Positions 18,301-25,701 of a stretch of 64,000 bases of DNA are shown here, piece by piece. Origin of the DNA: Acidiflorens sp963847715 (GTDB lineage Bacteria; Acidobacteriota; Terriglobia; Terriglobales; Acidobacteriaceae). The notes below the pieces were generated by a model. The model saw nothing but the letters and a program-made list of their open reading frames with translations. It had not been told where the DNA came from and did not search any database. The stretch is taken from NCBI GenBank assembly GCA_963847715.1, contig CAWKAZ010000003.1, positions 118,854 through 182,853 of the forward strand. The letters run 5' to 3'. Both the position numbers and the translations under genes were made by a program. Numbering within the stretch: the first letter of the stretch is position 1; every line of letters begins with the position of its first letter.

Positions 18301-19992
18301 TTCGGGATTCTCCGAGAGAATATTGCGCTCGGCTCCGATATAGCTGACGAGCGACATCACGATCTCCTCGCGAATTGGATCGATTGGAGGATTCGTTACT
18401 TGCGCGAAGAGCTGCTTGAAATAGTTGAACAGCGCTTGCGGGCGATCCGAAAGACACGCGAGCGGCGTATCGGTGCCCATCGACCCAACCGGTTCCTGGC
18501 CTTTCGACGCCATGGGGCCGAGGATCATGCGCAGATCTTCATCGCTGTAGCCGAACGCACGCTGCCGTCGAAGCAGCGTTTCCGCATCGGGTTCGTGCAT
18601 GCGCGTTGGCGCGGGCAGTTGATCGATGGTGATCTGATTGTCTTTGAGCCACTGGGCATAGGGCTGCCGCGACGCCAGACGTTGCTTGATTTCTTTGTCG
18701 GGCACGATGCGGCCTTCCACCGTGTCCACCAGAAACATCTTCCCTGGCTGCAGGCGACCCTTCATCTTTACCTGCTCGGGAGCGATGTCGAGCACACCAG
18801 CTTCTGACGCCATGATGACGTGGTCGTCGTTGGTAACGACGTATCGTCCGGGACGCAAGCCATTGCGGTCGAGGATCGCGCCGATGACTCGGCCGTCGGT
18901 AAATGCGATGGCGGCCGGACCATCCCATGGCTCCATCAGACACGCGTGGTATTCGTAGAAAGCGCGCTTCTCCGGCTTCATGTGCGGATTGCCCGCCCAC
19001 GCTTCGGGGATCAACATCGCCATCGCGTGCGGCAAGCTTCGTCCGGACTGCAACAGTAGTTCGACGGCATTATCGAAGTTCGCGGAGTCGCTGCCATCTG
19101 GCGCAATGATCGGAAAGAGTTTCTTAATGTCGTCGCCGAACAAAGGCGACTGCAGCAGCGACTGGCGGGCGTGCATCCAGTTGACATTGCCTTTGAGCGT
19201 GTTGATCTCACCGTTGTGCGCGATGTAGCGATACGGATGCGCGCGCTGCCAACTCGGAAACGTGTTGGTCGAGAAGCGCTGATGCACCAGGCACAAAGCG
19301 CTGGTCACATCGGGATCGGAGAGTTCCTTGTAGAAATTCGTGATCTGCGTGGCGAGTAGCAAGCCTTTGTAAACAATGGTCCGGCAAGAGAGCGATGGGA
19401 TGTGGAAGACGCTCGCATCTTCGATATCGGAGGCAGCGATCTCGCTCTCTGCACGCTTGCGCACTACGTAGAGCTTGCGCTCGAAGGCATCTTCGTCCGT
19501 AAAAGCGCCGCCGCCGACAAAGATTTGCTGGATGTAAGGTTGTGATCCACGCGCAACCCGGCCAATCATAGAGGCGAAACAAGGAGTATCGCGCCAACCG
19601 AGAAGCGTTAATCCCTCCTCGCGCACTATGCGCTCCAGAATTCCTTCGCATTGCAGCCGCGGATGCTTCTCGACGGGCAGGAAGGTCATGCCCACGCCAT
19701 AGGCACCTGGTGCAGGCAGTTCGAACCCGAGGGTTCGGCATTCGCGGACGAAAAACTGATGTGGAATCTGTAGCAGAATACCGGCGCCATCGCCGGTCTC
19801 AGGATCGCATCCGCAGGCGCCGCGGTGCCCCAAATTGAGGAGCACCTGAATTCCCTTGGTGATGATTTCGTGACTCTTGTGCCCGCGCACGTTGGCCACA
19901 AATCCAATGCCACAGGCATCATGCTCTTGCGCCGGATGGTACAAACCCTGAGCGGGCGGGGGCGTATTCGTTTTTTGTCGACGCGTCGTCAT
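15370..19992 (-). CDS. gltB: Glutamate synthase large subunit
   Basis: About 1540 residues from the ATG at 19992. Family order is clear: class II glutaminase domain whose catalytic Cys is in HDACGIGF near residue 25, central linker domain, FMN-binding synthase domain, and a C-terminal beta-helix with GxG repeats. The [3Fe-4S] ligands are in CVMMRKCHLNTCSVG. The short N-terminal piece before the Cys would be removed to expose it. An upstream in-frame ATG at 20139 would add 49 residues of low-complexity sequence without family support; a weak GATGGA ribosome site favours 19992. It forms an operon with gltD and is divergent from a LysR regulator. Confidence 0.95.
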   Translation of the reverse strand: MTTRRQKTNTPPPAQGLYHPAQEHDACGIGFVANVRGHKSHEIITKGIQVLLNLGHRGACGCDPETGDGAGILLQIPHQFFVRECRTLGFELPAPGAYGVGMTFLPVEKHPRLQCEGILERIVREEGLTLLGWRDTPCFASMIGRVARGSQPYIQQIFVGGGAFTDEDAFERKLYVVRKRAESEIAASDIEDASVFHIPSLSCRTIVYKGLLLATQITNFYKELSDPDVTSALCLVHQRFSTNTFPSWQRAHPYRYIAHNGEINTLKGNVNWMHARQSLLQSPLFGDDIKKLFPIIAPDGSDSANFDNAVELLLQSGRSLPHAMAMLIPEAWAGNPHMKPEKRAFYEYHACLMEPWDGPAAIAFTDGRVIGAILDRNGLRPGRYVVTNDDHVIMASEAGVLDIAPEQVKMKGRLQPGKMFLVDTVEGRIVPDKEIKQRLASRQPYAQWLKDNQITIDQLPAPTRMHEPDAETLLRRQRAFGYSDEDLRMILGPMASKGQEPVGSMGTDTPLACLSDRPQALFNYFKQLFAQVTNPPIDPIREEIVMSLVSYIGAERNILSENPENCHMLKLAHPLLTNVELEKLRRVSTGDLLAITLPALFRASEGEAGLRRGLEELCQRASLAGRAGYTLLIISDRGVNKDYAPMPSLLALAAVHNLLVQEETRTQVALITESGEPREVMHFALLSGYGASAINPYLALESVESLARRGELADGVTPELAAKHFIKSVNKGLLKTFAKMGISTLQSYQGAQVFEAIGLNKNLIDAYFSGTASRLEGVGLDVLAREAQMKHEHAFRPLTDSETELAVGGTYHQRVNGEYHLLNSSTISKLQQAVRQDSFQTFQEYTDLLDKQSSNMATLRSLMKLKKSATPVPIEEVEVAKEIVKRFTTGAMSFGSISKEAHETLAIAMNRIGGKSNTGEGGEDEGRFKPDANGDLRRSAVKQVASARFGVTANYLVNADELQIKMAQGAKPGEGGQLPGHKVDEEIARLRHSIPGVGLISPPPHHDIYSIEDLAQLIYDLKNVNPQARIAVKLVAEVGVGTVAAGVAKAHADVVLISGDSGGTGASPLSSIKHAGIPWELGLAETQQVLLLNDLRSRIRVQTDGKLQTGRDLVVAALLGAEEFGFATTPLIAMGCVMMRKCHLNTCSVGIATQDPVLRKRFQGQPEHVINFFFFLAEQVRRYMAELGFRHMDEMIGRVDMLDVQPALDHWKGRGLDLSAILYNPPVPSRVARRCVHAQDHGLVQALDHQLLAETQAAIETLLPVEIKLPVRNVHRSVGTMLSGAIARRHGSTGLPDDTIRINLAGSAGQSLGAFLTKGVTLTLEGEANDYVGKGLSGGRLIVYPPRASTFAPEKNILIGNVALYGATSGEAFFNGVAGERFAVRNSGATAVVEGLGDHGCEYMTRGLVLVLGACGRNFAAGMSGGVAYVFDECGDFTEKRCNLESVDLEPLFEAQEAHRADGQRAEIKLVRDLVTQHLSLTGSPRAAWILDNWSEALSRFIKVFPHEHKRALGVSRRRQNYIPTPPLAVVAPSAQVHHG

Positions 19993-20168
19993 TCCATCAC
20001 TTGCCACATGGCATCGTTCACGGCATCCTGGCCGCATTCGTGTCAGTTGTTCTTGAGTTGGAACTGCGCCCGCGGGGCTGCGGGGCGTATCGCAGACTTC
20101 GGCTCCAGTCGGCTCAAGGAACGCAAACCTGTAAGTCATTAGTTACTGCCAGTTGAGCGCGAAAGTAC

Positions 20169-20211
20169 AATTCAGAATTTCGATGTTAAGGATGCAAAAT
20201 TCCGAATTTTG
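20169..20211. promoter_or_regulatory. Two LysR-type palindromes between gltB and lysR
   Basis: AATTC-A-GAATT (20169-20179) and CAAAATTC-C-GAATTTTG (20195-20211) are perfect palindromes with centres 29 bases apart, close to three helical turns. Paired ATTC/GAAT sites between divergent genes are the usual arrangement for LysR-type regulators; a further GAATTC lies at 20224-20229. They are good candidates for the site through which the adjacent regulator controls gltBD and itself. Confidence 0.5.
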
Positions 20212-20262
20212 ACGCCGGGCGGCGAATTCCGCCTAATTTTCCGCTAGGCAGGTCGCGTCCGT

Positions 20263-20268
20263 TATAAT
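20263..20268 (+). promoter_or_regulatory. -10 element of the lysR-type gene, nearly leaderless
   Basis: A perfect TATAAT ends 13 bases before the ATG at 20282, leaving about 7 bases of leader. There is no ribosome-binding sequence in that interval and no good -35 hexamer; activation by the divergent regulator is one explanation. Confidence 0.5.
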
Positions 20269-20281
20269 CCGCACAAACACA

Positions 20282-21181
20282 ATGGATTTTGATCAGCTCA
20301 TCACGTTTCTGGAAGTGGCCAAACAAGGCAGTTTTTCGCGCGCCGGAGAGAAAGTCTTCCGCTCGCAATCGGCCGTCAGCGCCCAGATCCGCCAGTTGGA
20401 GCAAGAGTATGGCGATCGACTCCTCGACCGCTCGGGCAAGACCGTAAAACTCACTCCCGCCGGCCTGGTTCTATACGACTACGCGGAGAGATTGAGGAAG
20501 CTGCGGGAGGAATCTCTGGTCGCGGTGGCCGACCACAGCGGCACGCCACGCGGCACCCTCCGCGTCGGCGCCAATGAAGCAACTTGCCTCTATGTTCTTC
20601 CCGAGGTCTTTGGCGAATATTGCCGGCGCTATCCGCTGGTACAAATCAACATCTACCGGAACTTCAGCTACAAGATCACGGAAAAACTGGAGAATGGCTC
20701 GATCGAAGTTGGCTTCTTGACGCTGCCCATCCAGTCGCCGAGTCTGGAGATCCAGCCGATTTTCCGCGACAAGCTGATGTTGATGGTGAGCCCCGACAAC
20801 CCTTTGGCGAAACAAAAGACCGCAGCCGTCAGCGACATCGTGAAGTATCCGATACTGCTGCCGAAGACTGGCCACACGCGGAGATTGCTCGATAAGCTGT
20901 TCCGTCCGTATCGTGACGAACTTCAGATTCGCATGGAGTTACCGAGCATCGGCATGATCAAGAGCTTCGTAGCTGCGGACTTAGGCGTCTCTCTCATCAG
21001 CGCGTCGTTCGCTCGCGATGAAGTGGCGTCAGGACGAGTGAAACTGATCGACTTGGAAGACGCCGAACTGTTCCGCGAACTGGGCCTCGCGTATCGGCGC
21101 GACCGCACGCTGTCTTGCGCGACAACGGCGTTTATCGAAGTTCTGCGGCGGTCTTATAAGCCCTCGAAAAACTCTCCGTGA
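20282..21181 (+). CDS. LysR family transcriptional regulator
   Basis: A 299-residue regulator with a winged helix-turn-helix at residues 1-60 (FSRAGEKVFRSQSAVSAQIR is the recognition region) and a periplasmic-binding-like effector domain after residue 90. It is transcribed away from gltBD, with paired palindromes between the two, so control of glutamate synthase is the natural inference (compare GltC of Bacillus, which has the same layout). It could also act on the hyp genes that begin about 100 bases downstream. The effector is unknown. The start is fixed by the TATAAT just upstream and by alignment of the first helix. Confidence 0.9.
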   Translation: MDFDQLITFLEVAKQGSFSRAGEKVFRSQSAVSAQIRQLEQEYGDRLLDRSGKTVKLTPAGLVLYDYAERLRKLREESLVAVADHSGTPRGTLRVGANEATCLYVLPEVFGEYCRRYPLVQINIYRNFSYKITEKLENGSIEVGFLTLPIQSPSLEIQPIFRDKLMLMVSPDNPLAKQKTAAVSDIVKYPILLPKTGHTRRLLDKLFRPYRDELQIRMELPSIGMIKSFVAADLGVSLISASFARDEVASGRVKLIDLEDAELFRELGLAYRRDRTLSCATTAFIEVLRRSYKPSKNSP

Positions 21182-21209
21182 CGAGAGTCTCTCCCCTATT
21201 CATCGATTC

Positions 21210-21231
21210 AAGTCACACCGGCTAGTGACTT
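21210..21231 (+). terminator. Hairpin after the lysR-type gene, overlapping a CRP/FNR-like site
   Basis: AAGTCAC (21210-21216) and GTGACTT (21225-21231) form a perfect 7-bp stem with an 8-base loop, 29 bases after the lysR stop. There is no T-tract, so termination is doubtful; the right arm is shared with the CRP/FNR-like palindrome before hypC. Confidence 0.25.
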
Positions 21232-21239
21232 GCATCACA
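21224..21239 (+). promoter_or_regulatory. CRP/FNR-like site before hypC
   Basis: AGTGA-CTTGCA-TCACA fits the CRP-family pattern TGTGA-N6-TCACA with one mismatch in ten. Its centre is about 55 bases before the hypC start, a position compatible with activation. Similar palindromes occur at 21644-21659 and 32398-32413. Confidence 0.45.
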
Positions 21240-21286
21240 GATCACCGTGCCGCCCTGGTGTTGTACTGGAGTTTGGAGCGTTGGCC

Positions 21287-21541
21287 GTGTGCCTTGCAAT
21301 CCCAGGGAAAGTTCTCGAAGTCGCGGAGATTGGTCCTTTGCGTTCGGCCCGCGTACAGTTCGGCGGGATCGTGCGCCAGGTTTCTCTGAACTTCGTTCCT
21401 GAAGCGGGACTCGGCGATTACGTGATGGTCCACGTTGGCTTCGCGATCAGCAAGATCGACGCCGCCGAGGCCGAACGAACCTACAAGCTTCTGGAAGAGA
21501 TGGGCGCCCTCGAAGGGGAACTGCCGCCCGCGGAAGCGTAA
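21287..21541 (+). CDS. hypC: Hydrogenase maturation chaperone HypC
   Basis: An 84-residue HypC/HupF protein beginning (M)CLAIPGKVLEV. The GTG at 21287 is the start because Cys2 must follow the initiator Met to hold the Fe(CN)2CO unit, and because GGAG lies at 21275-21278, 8 bases upstream; a longer reading from 21230 would bury Cys2. HypC carries the iron group between HypD and the large-subunit precursor of [NiFe] hydrogenase. It is the first of five hyp genes on the forward strand, with CRP/FNR-like sites before it and before hypD. Confidence 0.93.
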   Translation: MCLAIPGKVLEVAEIGPLRSARVQFGGIVRQVSLNFVPEAGLGDYVMVHVGFAISKIDAAEAERTYKLLEEMGALEGELPPAEA

Positions 21542-21643
21542 CTCCCCCGGTCAGACCATTCCCCCCGCGGGACGTGGTGTTGCGCCACTGCCCTGCTGCC
21601 TGCCAGCTTTTCTGCTCGATCCCCGTGCCAGGTCACGTCGCGA

Positions 21644-21659
21644 TGTGATCTTCGTCACC
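21644..21659 (+). promoter_or_regulatory. CRP/FNR-like site before hypD
   Basis: TGTGA-TCTTCG-TCACC matches the CRP-family palindrome with one mismatch in ten. It lies 49 bases before the hypD ATG, in the 166-base gap after hypC, so hypD may have its own regulated promoter. Confidence 0.45.
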
Positions 21660-21687
21660 GTTCGGTTTGAGGCCTGTGGATAGAGTC

Positions 21688-21711
21688 ATGCCTGCGGCTA
21701 CCACGATATGA
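21688..21711 (+). other. Seven-codon mini-ORF overlapping the hypD start
   Basis: ATG CCT GCG GCT ACC ACG ATA TGA would encode MPAATTI, and its TGA (21709-21711) overlaps the hypD ATG (21708-21710). hypD itself has no recognisable Shine-Dalgarno site, so translation of this mini-ORF could deliver ribosomes to hypD. It may equally be chance. Confidence 0.2.
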
Positions 21712-22835
21712 AATATCTCGACGAATACCGTGATCATCGCATTGCGCGCGCGTTGGCCGCGGAGATCGCGCAGCGCGTGACCAAGCCGTGGGTGCTGATG
21801 GAAATCTGCGGCGGGCAGACGCACACCATCATGCGCTACGGCATCGATGAACTGCTGCCACCAGGGATTGAACTCGTGCATGGTCCGGGATGCCCAGTCT
21901 GCGTCACCCCGCTCGAGACCGTGGACAAAGCGATTGCCCTGGCGCTGCGTCCGGACGTGATTCTTGTTTCCTATGGCGACATGCTGCGGGTTCCGGGCTC
22001 GCACTCCGACCTGCTTCGTGCGAAGGCACAAGGCGCCGACGTTCGTATCGCATACTCCCCGACTGAAGCCGTAAAGATCGCACGCATGAATCCTGATCGC
22101 AAGGTTGTCTTTCTGGCGATTGGCTTCGAGACGACCGCGCCGGCAAACGCGATGGCGGCGTGGCAAGCGCGGCGCGAGGGGTTGAGCAATTTTTCGATGC
22201 TGGTTTCACATGTGTTAGTTCCACCGGCGATTCGGGCGTTGATGACTTCGCGTGAAAACCGTGTGCAGGGGTTCATTGCCCCCGGGCATGTTTGCACCGT
22301 GATGGGATGCTCGGAATATGACAGCCTGGTCCGCGATTTTCGAATTCCGATTGTGGTCGGGGGATTCGAGCCAGTCGACATTCTGGAAGCAGTGCTCATG
22401 CTCGTCCGGCAACTCGAAGCCGGAGAAGCCCAAATGGAGAATCAGTACGTACGGTCGGTGAGCCAGCAAGGAAATTTGCCGGCCCAACAAGTAGTCGGCG
22501 AGGTATTCGAGATTGCAGATCAGAAGTGGCGCGGCATCGGGCTGATTCCGAAAAGCGGGTTGCGATTGCGCGAAGAGTACGCCGCCTACGACGCCAATCT
22601 GCTTTTTGAACTGAGTGAGATATCGGTGGATGAGCCGGCTGAGTGCATTAGCGCACTGGTCTTACAAGGATTGAAGAAGCCGACGGATTGTCCTGCATTC
22701 GGAATGCGCTGCACGCCGGAAAATCCGTTGGGGGCGCCGATGGTGTCCACCGAAGGAGCATGTGCCGCCTATTATCACTACCGGCGTCATGCGGTTGGGA
22801 ATAGTTCTCAGTTCTCAGTTGTCAGTTCTCAATAA
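21708..22835 (+). CDS. hypD: Hydrogenase maturation protein HypD
   Basis: A 375-residue [4Fe-4S] protein on which the Fe(CN)2CO unit of [NiFe] hydrogenase is assembled together with HypC. Typical motifs are MEICGGQTH near residue 35, HGPGCPVCVTP near 60, and GFETTAPANA near 145; the C-terminal Fe-S cysteines are in CPAFGMRCTPENPLG. The last dozen residues (GNSSQFSVVSSQ) come from a heptamer DNA repeat and are not part of the normal family end, which falls near YYHYRR. No Shine-Dalgarno site is visible before the ATG. Confidence 0.93.
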   Translation: MKYLDEYRDHRIARALAAEIAQRVTKPWVLMEICGGQTHTIMRYGIDELLPPGIELVHGPGCPVCVTPLETVDKAIALALRPDVILVSYGDMLRVPGSHSDLLRAKAQGADVRIAYSPTEAVKIARMNPDRKVVFLAIGFETTAPANAMAAWQARREGLSNFSMLVSHVLVPPAIRALMTSRENRVQGFIAPGHVCTVMGCSEYDSLVRDFRIPIVVGGFEPVDILEAVLMLVRQLEAGEAQMENQYVRSVSQQGNLPAQQVVGEVFEIADQKWRGIGLIPKSGLRLREEYAAYDANLLFELSEISVDEPAECISALVLQGLKKPTDCPAFGMRCTPENPLGAPMVSTEGACAAYYHYRRHAVGNSSQFSVVSSQ

Positions 22836-22867
22836 GAGCGAGAGCCTTTTTTAGAACTGGGAACTGG
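22804..22867 (+). repeat. Heptamer repeat array with complementary arms between hypD and hypE
   Basis: The left arm repeats CTCAGTT/GTCAGTT with a 7-base period and the right arm repeats AACTGGG twice. CAGTTCT (22823-22829) and AGAACTG (22853-22859) can pair around a 23-base loop containing a T6 run. The left arm reads through the end of hypD and supplies its last codons. Nothing like it was noticed elsewhere in the window. Confidence 0.55.
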
Positions 22868-22891
22868 GAGTAGCAACAATCAGGAGAGAGC

Positions 22892-23956
22892 GTGGCTACA
22901 AAGACCGACGAATTGAAATTCGAACTCAGTTGCCCGGCACCGCTCCCGGCGAAGGACACGATCCTGCTCGGGCATGGCAGCGGAGGGAAGCTGAGTGCTG
23001 AGTTGATTCGCGACATTTTCCTCCCTGCGTTTCAGAATCCGGTCCTGGCGCGTCTGGACGATCAGGCCATCGTGAACGTGAACGGGCAGCGTCTCGCCGT
23101 GACGACCGACTCCTTTGTTGTGAAGCCATTGTTCTTCCCCGGTGGCGACATCGGTTCTCTCGCAGTTCACGGGACAGTAAACGATTTGGCCATGGGCGGC
23201 GCAATCCCTCTGTTCTTGAGCACGGCGTTCATCATCGAAGAGGGATTCCCGATGGAGCAACTTCGTCGCATCGTGAACTCTCTGCGGCAAGCGGCCTCGG
23301 ACGCCGGTGTGCAGGTGATCACCGGAGATACGAAGGTGGTCGAGAAGGGCAAAGGCGACGGACTGTTCATTAATACAACGGGCATCGGACTGGTGCCCGA
23401 AGGAATCGACCTTTCTGCTAGCCGTGCCCGCCCTGGAGACTGCGTCCTTCTCAGCGGTTCCATTGGCGACCATGGTATTGCGATTCTGGCACAGCGAGAG
23501 GGCCTGGAGTTTGAGACGGAAATCAAGAGCGACAGCGCTGCCTTGCACACTCTAGTGAGCACAATGCTCGACGCTACCGCCGCCATTCGCTGTATGCGGG
23601 ATCCGACACGAGGCGGCGTATCCAGCACGCTGAATGAGATTGCGGAAAGTTCGCGAGTTGGGATCGAACTGGACGAGAATTCGCTTCCCGTTCATGAAGA
23701 AGTGCGCGGAGCGTGTGAATTGCTTGGGCTCGATCCATTGTATGTCGCCAATGAGGGAAAACTGATTGCCATTGTTGCGCCCGACGCAGCTGACGTGTTG
23801 CTGCAAGCCATGCGACGACATCCTTTGGGAGCGGAAACGCAAGTGATCGGCACAGTCAAGAGAGAGAATCCCGGGCTGGTTACGATGCGGACGCCGTTCG
23901 GCACGACGCGGATTGTGGACATGCTCGCGGGAGATCAACTGCCGAGGATCTGCTGA
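22892..23956 (+). CDS. hypE: Hydrogenase maturation protein HypE
   Basis: A 354-residue AIR-synthetase-like enzyme that dehydrates its C-terminal thiocarboxamide to thiocyanate, the source of the cyanide ligands. The ATP-binding opening GHGSGGKLSAELIRDIF is at residues 29-45, VNDLAMGGA follows, and the protein ends in the essential PRIC, whose last Cys carries the carbamoyl group. The start is GTG at 22892 after a CAGGAGAGAG ribosome site. HypF, which would load the carbamoyl group onto this Cys, is not encoded in the window. Confidence 0.95.
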   Translation: MATKTDELKFELSCPAPLPAKDTILLGHGSGGKLSAELIRDIFLPAFQNPVLARLDDQAIVNVNGQRLAVTTDSFVVKPLFFPGGDIGSLAVHGTVNDLAMGGAIPLFLSTAFIIEEGFPMEQLRRIVNSLRQAASDAGVQVITGDTKVVEKGKGDGLFINTTGIGLVPEGIDLSASRARPGDCVLLSGSIGDHGIAILAQREGLEFETEIKSDSAALHTLVSTMLDATAAIRCMRDPTRGGVSSTLNEIAESSRVGIELDENSLPVHEEVRGACELLGLDPLYVANEGKLIAIVAPDAADVLLQAMRRHPLGAETQVIGTVKRENPGLVTMRTPFGTTRIVDMLAGDQLPRIC

Positions 23957-23962
23957 GGAAGT

Positions 23963-24343
23963 ATGCACGAGATGGGTATCGCGAATTCGGTGCTGGAGGC
24001 TGTCAGAACTGAGATGGAACGCTATCCGGGAATGTATCCTTGCAAAGTGGGTTTGCGCGTTGGTGAGATGGCAGCCATCGATCAGGATGCCCTGCGCTTC
24101 TGTTTTGACGCGATCATTCTCGAAACCGATCTGGCGCAACTAGAACTCGGGATTGAATTCTGCCCACGCCGCCACCGCTGTCAGGTGTGTACACAAGAAT
24201 TTCTGGTGCGTGACTGCAATTCCCGCTGCCCGCAGTGCGCCAGCATGGAAACGACTTGCATCAGCGGAGACGAATTGGAGCTTGCCTACCTGGAGGTAGA
24301 AGAGTATGGACCGAGTACCGTTGGAGCGAAAAGTTCTCAGTGA
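23963..24343 (+). CDS. hypA: Hydrogenase nickel incorporation protein HypA
   Basis: A 126-residue nickel chaperone. The N-terminal MHE supplies the nickel ligand His2, and a zinc site is formed by CQVC and CPQC (about residues 74 and 91). It works with HypB to insert nickel into the hydrogenase large subunit. It begins 7 bases after hypE, and its last 38 bases overlap the start of hypB, so the two nickel-insertion proteins are probably translated in a coupled way. Confidence 0.93.
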   Translation: MHEMGIANSVLEAVRTEMERYPGMYPCKVGLRVGEMAAIDQDALRFCFDAIILETDLAQLELGIEFCPRRHRCQVCTQEFLVRDCNSRCPQCASMETTCISGDELELAYLEVEEYGPSTVGAKSSQ

Positions 24344-24983
24344 AAACGACCGCGTTGCGGCCGAGTTGCGCAACCGGTTTCAGGAACACGGCATTTTGTG
24401 CCTGAACATCATCAGTTCCCCAGGATCGGGAAAGACCACCCTCCTGGAATGTACCCTGGAGAACCTGCCGCGGACTTCCCGCGTGGCTGTGCTGACTGGT
24501 GATATTCAGACAGAGAACGATGCAAACCGGCTAAAGCGATTTCATTTTCCGGTCAAGCAGATCACGACTGGCGGCACTTGCCACCTCGACGCGCGCATGA
24601 TCGAACGGCATCTGGAAGGTTGGAACCTCGAAGACCTCGATCTCCTGCTGATCGAGAACGTCGGCAATCTGGTTTGTCCGTCAAGTTATGATCTCGGCGA
24701 AGCCGCCAAGGTAGTCATGCTGAGCGTGACCGAAGGCGAAGACAAGCCGTTGAAATATCCTTCTATCTTCTTCAAGGCGGATCTGCTTGTGTTGAGCAAG
24801 ATCGACCTTCTTCCTTACGTCCCGTTCGACATCGAAGCAGCGGCGCAGAATGCGCGCAAGGTGCATCCTCAAATGGAGATTGTGAAGGTGTCGTGCCTCA
24901 CTGGCAACGGCATGCACGACTGGATGATGTGGCTCGAAGAGAGGCGTCGAGCGCGTAGGCCACTTCAGAAAACCGCAAGCTGA
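24306..24983 (+). CDS. hypB: Hydrogenase nickel incorporation GTPase HypB
   Basis: A 225-residue GTPase with the Walker A motif SSPGSGKTTLL at about residues 38-48, ENVGNLVCP as the switch and metal region, and SKIDLLPY as the guanine-specificity motif. It has no His-rich nickel-storage stretch and no N-terminal CCxxC high-affinity site. The start at 24306 lies inside hypA but is well supported by GGAGGT 8 bases upstream. It is the last hyp gene of the cluster. Confidence 0.94.
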   Translation: MDRVPLERKVLSENDRVAAELRNRFQEHGILCLNIISSPGSGKTTLLECTLENLPRTSRVAVLTGDIQTENDANRLKRFHFPVKQITTGGTCHLDARMIERHLEGWNLEDLDLLLIENVGNLVCPSSYDLGEAAKVVMLSVTEGEDKPLKYPSIFFKADLLVLSKIDLLPYVPFDIEAAAQNARKVHPQMEIVKVSCLTGNGMHDWMMWLEERRRARRPLQKTAS

Positions 24984-25107
24984 ATAGCACGCAGATTTAG
25001 CATTTCTGGAAGACGGCGATTTTGTTTGGGAAAGGTTTGTAGTTGCATCGGCAAGAGTTCACAATCAGAAAGGCCTCGCGCAATATTTCGTCCGCGTTGG
25101 AGGGCTC

Positions 25108-25647
25108 ATGACGAGCGGGCAGAATGAGATCGAAGAAAATCCTGGTCGAGACGGGAACTGGCTCTCCACTCTCGCTTCCCTTTTCGTAGGTGCTGCATTT
25201 TTCGCTCTATGGTTCTGGCTCCTGCCGTCGTGGCTCGGCTTTCGCGTCGAAGCGGTAAGTGGAGCGCGCTGGCGCTGGATTGGGGCAGTCCCGTCGGCGC
25301 TCGGCTTCGCGGTGGCCCTTCGCTGCATCTGGGACTTCGGGCGAACCGGACGCGGGACACCGGTGCCGATTGCTCCTCCAACTCGGCTTGTGGTTGTGGG
25401 GTTCTATCGCTACGCGCGGAACCCGATGTATGTGGGATTCCTGGTGGGCTGGGTCGGCCTGTGGATCGTTTTCGGGCGAGCCGACTTAATCGTCATCACG
25501 GTGGCTTGTCTGGTCGCGCTGGCAGTGAATCTATTTGTGATGTTCTATGAAGAACCGCACCTGCGCAAGGTGTTCGGCGCAGAGTATGAAGAGTACTGCA
25601 GGAACGTCCGCCGCTGGGTACCGCGGCTAGGTGCGTGGAAGAAGTAA
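25108..25647 (+). CDS. Isoprenylcysteine methyltransferase-like membrane protein
   Basis: A 179-residue protein with about four membrane helices and the C-terminal signature of the ICMT/PEMT methyltransferase families: GFYRYARNPMYVGF followed by YEEPHLRKVFGAEYEEY. Bacterial members are S-adenosylmethionine-dependent but mostly of unknown substrate; isoprenyl-Cys methylation is not implied. A GGAGGG ribosome site precedes the ATG. It lies 124 bases after hypB and is not an established hydrogenase gene. Confidence 0.75.
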   Translation: MTSGQNEIEENPGRDGNWLSTLASLFVGAAFFALWFWLLPSWLGFRVEAVSGARWRWIGAVPSALGFAVALRCIWDFGRTGRGTPVPIAPPTRLVVVGFYRYARNPMYVGFLVGWVGLWIVFGRADLIVITVACLVALAVNLFVMFYEEPHLRKVFGAEYEEYCRNVRRWVPRLGAWKK

Positions 25648-25674
25648 AACGATTGCCTCCAACTTATTTAGATG

Positions 25675-25701
25675 TGTCTTACTATGTTAGAATGTAAGAC
25701 A
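25675..25701 (+). promoter_or_regulatory. VapBC autoregulatory operator and promoter
   Basis: TGTCTTAC (25675-25682) and GTAAGACA (25694-25701) are a perfect 8-bp inverted repeat with 11 bases between. The repeat ends on the A of the vapB ATG, and TAGAAT (25688-25693) inside the spacer is a plausible -10 element. Transcription would start at or next to the ATG, giving a leaderless mRNA, and VapB bound here would block the promoter. Confidence 0.6.

Noticed and set aside
25108..25647. Methyltransferase-like membrane protein as a hydrogenase accessory gene
   Set aside because: It follows hypB but has its own ribosome site after a 124-base gap, and no known maturation role for the family exists.
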